DNA from: JADCCX01 sp051649305
GTDB taxonomy: Bacteria > Pseudomonadota > Alphaproteobacteria > Rhizobiales > Beijerinckiaceae
Direction: 5' to 3'
NCBI GenBank assembly: GCA_051649305.1
Contig: JBOFGV010000082.1
Coordinates: 27,559 to 91,558 of the forward strand
Length of the DNA: 64,000 nt
Shown: piece after piece, positions 61,501 to 64,000 of the stretch
Position numbering within the stretch: the stretch's first letter is position 1
Layout: every line of letters starts with the position of its first letter
The notes under the pieces: model-generated
Seen by the model: only the letters and a program-made list of their open reading frames with translations
What the model was told of the DNA's origin: nothing
The model's database searches: none
Position numbers and translations under genes: made by a program

Positions 61501-61960
61501 TGAACCGGCCATTCGCCGGCTTGTTTCAGCCAACAACCCAGATGGATCTGCACGCATTGGAGGAGATGCAGCCTTCACCAAGATGCGACTGGAGTTCACA
61601 AGAACAGGTACTGAGAATACAATCAAAGAAGCCGTGATTTTTGGGCCGCAAATTGGCCTGACCTTCAACGGCATCATTGATTCTGTTCGGGACCGGATAA
61701 GTCTGTCGGGCACATTCATTCCGGTCTATGGCCTCAACAACGCACTGGCGCAAATTCCAGTGCTGGGGAACCTTCTCGCGGGTGGGCGGAATGAAGGGTT
61801 GCTGGCTATCACCTTCGGAATATCGGGACGCGCAAGCCAGCCTAACGTCACCATAAACCCGCTGTCTGCTGTAGCTCCAGGAATTTTGCGCAAAATCTTT
61901 GAATTTCGCAACGAAGCAACCGGCAATCTACCCCAGCCTTCGCCTGCCCCTCAAAATTAG
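58508..61960 (+). CDS. Giant AsmA-like envelope protein (DUF3971/YhdP type)
   Basis: A protein of about 1150 residues: a Ser/Thr-rich cytoplasmic tail with basic KTRRKRSWLERM, one transmembrane helix (TVACFSAVLMLGLAFVGLFALLSHG) near residues 45–68, then a beta-rich periplasmic repeat region (DUF3971 and AsmA-like) running to VTINPLSAVAPGILRKIFEFRN. Such proteins form long grooves that move phospholipids between membranes. The start at 58508 is uncertain; AGGAGG lies 19 bases upstream, rather far, and a TTG at 58412 opens the same frame. Monocistronic. Confidence 0.85.
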   Translation: MSDRSSTSTESVVADTAAVDVLSSQTVAAQQKTRRKRSWLERMTVACFSAVLMLGLAFVGLFALLSHGPVELPFLKDRIASALEQRIGGQIDVQVGNVIVEKSSQGMELHIRNIVFKDTKGRDIIKAPDSVVSFDALRLFSLDLVPRTLALKNMSVHAEISKAGEIRLTSASAPLPSASAQPIPATDEKPRLQEAIGFLTAIIFDSGNKGLQSIAITDSSLRLDDLRTNRSTSFDRFNIAFEARDERDGIGNRIPAARVSGDVLRGTHATPFEINLAKHNTGLKLAAIVRNLDYNLVSALAGTSHLPVFFNAAFTAEVDASLTLQGEPASVAARINAGPSLLKFEAATPVEISIDQLKASGNWTAGTDTVSNIRLGVMAQGHTIETTGTLRLPANAQSEFSFEGTGKDWRLAPLAKSDQTVVANADILLKAPAALNSIRIEKLDVSGPQTNINLKGNLDPSGHLRLDLKAGRMPLRTVLRWWPTMISPEAHTYFNQNVVDGTSSQLGIVVDMPRKVLEDALALKPLPDKSVSVDSVFESATLKVVDGLPPLTGLAGNAKLSALQAQGVATRGQIEFRSGRRVPLSEGTFQITKLDTYTPDSVFKFRVQAPLEAVGELLNQPPLKGAFAIKGIPAEARGQLDGRVSVSLPLAKQIKAADIVTDISATMSGVSIDKAIGQEKLDNATLVLSSDKTGMDIKGTGTWQGLPVTIALENDANDKSSAAVIGFNLDEAALKRRGINLGKQLTGTLPVKIRTLQEVGESVKSSVEIDLTRAAIDGLFPGFQKPAGRNARITFDAIEKGAGYSIQNIALDSGASSFRGQAEAQGDGTVTSAKFSLFRLSPGDNVRLDYERQNAAAKITIRGNNFDARPFLKPLSDQGPQASRQEGDLELDLKTTLLSGHGGEVMTNSDLRIVRRQGQIRQLSMTGKINGESVKINGRSTNDSPPPLAVQVDDAGAFLRFMDLYSRMIGGDMVGQLTPVGSRRMDGNFNFKNFTLRNEPAIRRLVSANNPDGSARIGGDAAFTKMRLEFTRTGTENTIKEAVIFGPQIGLTFNGIIDSVRDRISLSGTFIPVYGLNNALAQIPVLGNLLAGGRNEGLLAITFGISGRASQPNVTINPLSAVAPGILRKIFEFRNEATGNLPQPSPAPQN

Positions 61961-62031
61961 CAACAATCTCACGAAAACCCGTTGATCAGAGATTGCCGGA
62001 TAGTCACGAACCATTTATGGGACGCATCAGA

Positions 62032-62106
62032 TGGGGCGTCGCCAAGCGGTAAGGCAGCGGTTTTTGGTACCGCCATCCCCAGGTTCGAATCCTGGCGCCC
62101 CAGCCA
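62032..62106 (+). tRNA. tRNA-Gln (anticodon UUG)
   Basis: A 75-base cloverleaf with acceptor TGGGGCG/CGCCCCA, D-loop CAAGCGGTAAGGC, anticodon arm GCGGT-TTTTGGT-ACCGC giving TTG, T-loop GGTTCGAATCC and encoded CCA at 62104–62106. Typical Gln features: U1-A72 at the top of the acceptor. Confidence 0.95.
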
Positions 62107-62157
62107 TTTCCAAGAAAAATGGTTCTGATGATTGTAGATTGAGCAATCTTTCGCCTG

Positions 62158-62955
62158 TCAGGCAAAGCTCAACGCAAGCCCGTCGAACGCAGGCACAACG
62201 GTTGCTGGCAAATCATTGCAAAGCGTCCGATAATCCAGATCAGTGTGCAGATTGGTCAGAACCGCCCGTTTCGGCTTCATCCGCGCAATCCATTCCAGCG
62301 CCTGTTCAAGGTTGAAATGCGTAGGATGCGGCGTGACGCGCAGGGCATCGATGATCCACAAATCGAGATTGGCGAGATAAGGCACGCTTTCCTCTGGCAC
62401 GGCGCTGACATCGGGGGTGTAGGCCATATCACCGACGCGCAGTCCTTGTGCATCAATGCTGCCATGAATAAGGCGAAACGGCATTATGGGCATAGCGCCG
62501 CCATCGCCTGTCACCTCAAAGGACGTACCACTTTCAATCCTGCGTTCTGTCAGGATTGGCGGATAGTCGCTGCCCTTGGGTGTGCGGAAGATATAGTCGA
62601 AACGCTGCCACAATGCCTGCGAGGTGCGTTCGTCGCAAAACGCATCAATGCGTCGACGGCTGTGTAGGACGAGCGGGCGGATGTCATCAATGCCATGAGT
62701 ATGGTCTGCATGATCATGGGTATAGACAACAGCATCAAGCCGCTGGACATTGGCATCAAGCAACTGCTCGCGCATATCCGGGCCGGTATCAACCAGCACG
62801 GATGTCATTTTGTCTCCGTCCATTTGCCGGATGAGCACAGAACAACGCCGCCGCCGGTTGCGCGGCTCGAGCGGATCACACGCCCCCCAGCCACTGCCAA
62901 CGCGCGGCACGCCGCCTGAAGACCCACAACCAAGAATGGTGATTGTGCGCTTCAT
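62158..62955 (-). CDS. MBL-fold metal hydrolase (PhnP-like)
   Basis: A 265-residue metallo-beta-lactamase-fold protein. THDHADHTHGIDDIRPL near residue 80 is the HxHxDH metal motif; GCGSSGGVPRVGSGWGACDP near the N-terminus and WIIDALRVTPHPTHFNLEQALEW near residue 200 are typical of the PhnP/YcbL-like phosphodiesterase group. Its natural substrate is unknown, possibly cyclic phosphodiesters or an RNA end. The start overlaps the tatD stop by four bases (ATGA). Typical metG–tatD–MBL order. Confidence 0.9.
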   Translation of the reverse strand: MKRTITILGCGSSGGVPRVGSGWGACDPLEPRNRRRRCSVLIRQMDGDKMTSVLVDTGPDMREQLLDANVQRLDAVVYTHDHADHTHGIDDIRPLVLHSRRRIDAFCDERTSQALWQRFDYIFRTPKGSDYPPILTERRIESGTSFEVTGDGGAMPIMPFRLIHGSIDAQGLRVGDMAYTPDVSAVPEESVPYLANLDLWIIDALRVTPHPTHFNLEQALEWIARMKPKRAVLTNLHTDLDYRTLCNDLPATVVPAFDGLALSFA

Positions 62956-63743
62956 AAGGTTGTGACCACCTTGGGCAACCGCGTGAACAACCGCTCGGCA
63001 TTGCTGCTGGTGACAGCGGCGATTTCTGCAAGCGACAAGCCTTTGATCTCAGCCAGAACGGATGCGGTGTGGCGCACATAGGCAGGCTCATTGCGCTTGC
63101 CCCTGTGTGGCATGGGCGCAAGGTAGGGCGCATCGGTTTCCACCAGCAGGCGATCGAGTGGCGTATCAGCAGCAATGTCGCGCAAATCCTGCGACGCCTT
63201 GAACGTCAGAATGCCGGACATCGAGAGATAAAACCCCAGCGCGAGGCCCCGCCTTGCGAGTTCTGGTCCGGATGAGAAACAGTGCAAAACGGCAGGAAAA
63301 GCACCCTTTGCGGTTTCTTCTTCCAGAATGCGGATCATGTCATCATCCGCAGCACGGGCGTGAATCACGAGCGGTAGCTGCGTGATGCGGGAAGCAGCGA
63401 TATGCGTGCGAAGGCCTTGCGCCTGCGCCTCCCGTGGGGATTTGTCGTAGTGATAATCAAGCCCCGCTTCGCCTATCGCCACGCATTTGGGATGGGCGGA
63501 AAGCGCCACCAATTGCTCGACTGTAACGTCAAGCTCCTGATCAGCGTAGTGCGGATGCGTACCCACAGAGAAGAATACATTGGCGTTGGCTTCCGCCAGT
63601 GCACGGTAAGAATCGACACGGGCGACATGCGTTGAGATCGTGATCATGCGGGTAACGCCATTCGCTCGCGCGCGCGCAAGCACGCCTGCGAGATCAGCCG
63701 CGAGATCAGGAAAATCGAGATGGCAATGCGTATCGATCAGCAT
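62952..63743 (-). CDS. tatD: TatD-family metal-dependent hydrolase
   Basis: A 263-residue TIM-barrel hydrolase with the family's metal ligands: LIDTHCHLDFP at the N-terminus, GEAGLDYHYD near residue 93, LPLVIHARAADDD near residue 130, and LLVETDAPYLAPMPHRGKRNEP near residue 200. Family members have 3'–5' DNase activity. A palindromic repeat separates it from metG upstream on the same strand. Confidence 0.94.
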   Translation of the reverse strand: MLIDTHCHLDFPDLAADLAGVLARARANGVTRMITISTHVARVDSYRALAEANANVFFSVGTHPHYADQELDVTVEQLVALSAHPKCVAIGEAGLDYHYDKSPREAQAQGLRTHIAASRITQLPLVIHARAADDDMIRILEEETAKGAFPAVLHCFSSGPELARRGLALGFYLSMSGILTFKASQDLRDIAADTPLDRLLVETDAPYLAPMPHRGKRNEPAYVRHTASVLAEIKGLSLAEIAAVTSSNAERLFTRLPKVVTTL

Positions 63744-63756
63744 GAGGCTGCCCCTG

Positions 63757-63896
63757 TTCTTCTCCCCGCCTGCGGGGAGAAGGTGGCGCGCAGCGCCGGA
63801 TGAGGGGCCAGGCGGGTTGCATCGGAGCCAGTCACCAGCAAGCCAATCACTTGGCCCCTCACCCTAACCCTCTCCCCGCTTGCGGGGAGAGGGAAC
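63757..63896. repeat. Palindromic intergenic repeat (RIME-like), copy 6
   Basis: CTTCTCCCCGCCTGCGGGGA and CTCTCCCCGCTTGCGGGGAG arms bracket GCGCAGCGCCGGATGAGGGGCC and GGCCCCTCACCCTAACCC. Its right arm matches copy 1 (1940–2060) most closely. It fills the tatD–metG gap. Confidence 0.75.
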
Positions 63897-63918
63897 GACA
63901 TCGAGCCTGCAAATGGCC

Positions 63919-64000
63919 TCACGACATTTCCTCTGGCTCAACATAGCGCGGGAAAATCCCTTCGGGCGCAGGCAAAGCCACGCCGCAGGTCAATGCCAAC
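63919..64000 (-). CDS. metG: Methionyl-tRNA synthetase, C-terminal end (cut by window)
   Basis: The minus-strand frame beginning at the right edge translates as LALTCGVALPAPEGIFPRY followed by VEPEEMS and a TGA stop at 63919–63921. The end FPRYVEPEE is typical of alphaproteobacterial MetG, and the following tatD–MBL genes agree with the usual context. Only 26 residues are visible. Confidence 0.75.
   Translation of the reverse strand, partial: LALTCGVALPAPEGIFPRYVEPEEMS

Noticed and set aside
1940..63896. CRISPR array made from the recurring palindromes
   Set aside because: Copies are tens of kilobases apart, differ in centre and length, and have no regular spacers; no cas gene is present.

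Overview
The window reads as a core-chromosome segment of an alphaproteobacterium of the order Hyphomicrobiales (Rhizobiales), probably close to the Brucella/Ochrobactrum–Phyllobacterium–Mesorhizobium group. Support: the gene order of the SUF iron-sulfur operon (class I cysteine desulfurase, sufB, sufC, sufD, sufS, sufT, sufA) behind an Irr-type palindrome; plsY–dprA, proS–lolC–lolD and ppx–rlmE pairs; a short alpha-type prolyl-tRNA synthetase; a BacA/SbmA-type membrane protein; and a dispersed family of GC-rich palindromes (arms like CCTTCTCCCC / CCCCTCATCCG) of the kind known in rhizobia as RIME-type intergenic mosaic elements. No rRNA, CRISPR array, prophage or classical insertion sequence was seen; two tRNA genes (Leu-GAG, Gln-UUG) are present.

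Layout. 1–4.6 kb: end of a SPOR-domain protein, a SnoaL-like protein, mazG, then leftward tyrS, a LysE-type exporter and an alpha/beta hydrolase. 4.7–13.1 kb: the SUF operon, interrupted by two palindromic repeats (sufB/sufC and sufD/sufS gaps) and by an opposite-strand acetyltransferase plus a 420-base gap before sufA. 13.1–20.9 kb: DUF805 membrane protein, biotin-carboxylase subunit of propionyl-CoA carboxylase, a conserved hypothetical, a double acetyltransferase, and gatB/gatA/gatC with a small membrane protein inside the operon. 20.9–28.9 kb: ruvX, an auxin-efflux-type carrier, a Gln/Tyr-rich exported protein, dprA–plsY, ndk, katG, aqpZ. 28.9–36.4 kb: lolD–lolC–proS, a polysaccharide deacetylase, mgtE, then a cold-shock/translation cluster (rpsU, hypothetical, IF-1 paralogue, cspA) and tRNA-Leu. 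36.5–39.7 kb: an oxidoreductase, a one-gene cassette inserted in a small fliN-type gene, and lipB. 39.7–48.9 kb: exported protein, GST, gamma-glutamylcyclotransferase, cfa, hspQ, BacA-like permease, second AEC carrier, a UbiH-type monooxygenase, SDR, an orphan ChrR-like protein and alaX. 48.9–64 kb: an M15-type peptidase, rsmB-like methyltransferase, a tiny lipoprotein, MFS/LysR divergent pair, guaB, rlmE, ppx, bcp, a giant AsmA-like protein, tRNA-Gln, an MBL hydrolase, tatD and the end of metG.

Most genes are housekeeping: Fe-S cluster assembly, aminoacyl-tRNA synthesis and amidation, lipoprotein sorting, envelope maintenance, peroxide defence and nucleotide metabolism. The most unusual locus is at 37.5–38.8 kb. 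An AT-rich gene of unknown function sits, with almost no spacer, between an intact fliN-type gene and a displaced duplicate of that gene's 3' part. The two copies differ at about 15 of 187 bases, almost all silently, and the duplication ends exactly at the stop codon. This looks like a cassette that inserted in a core gene and restored its reading frame with its own copy of the 3' end, placing the cargo gene five bases behind a constitutive core gene.
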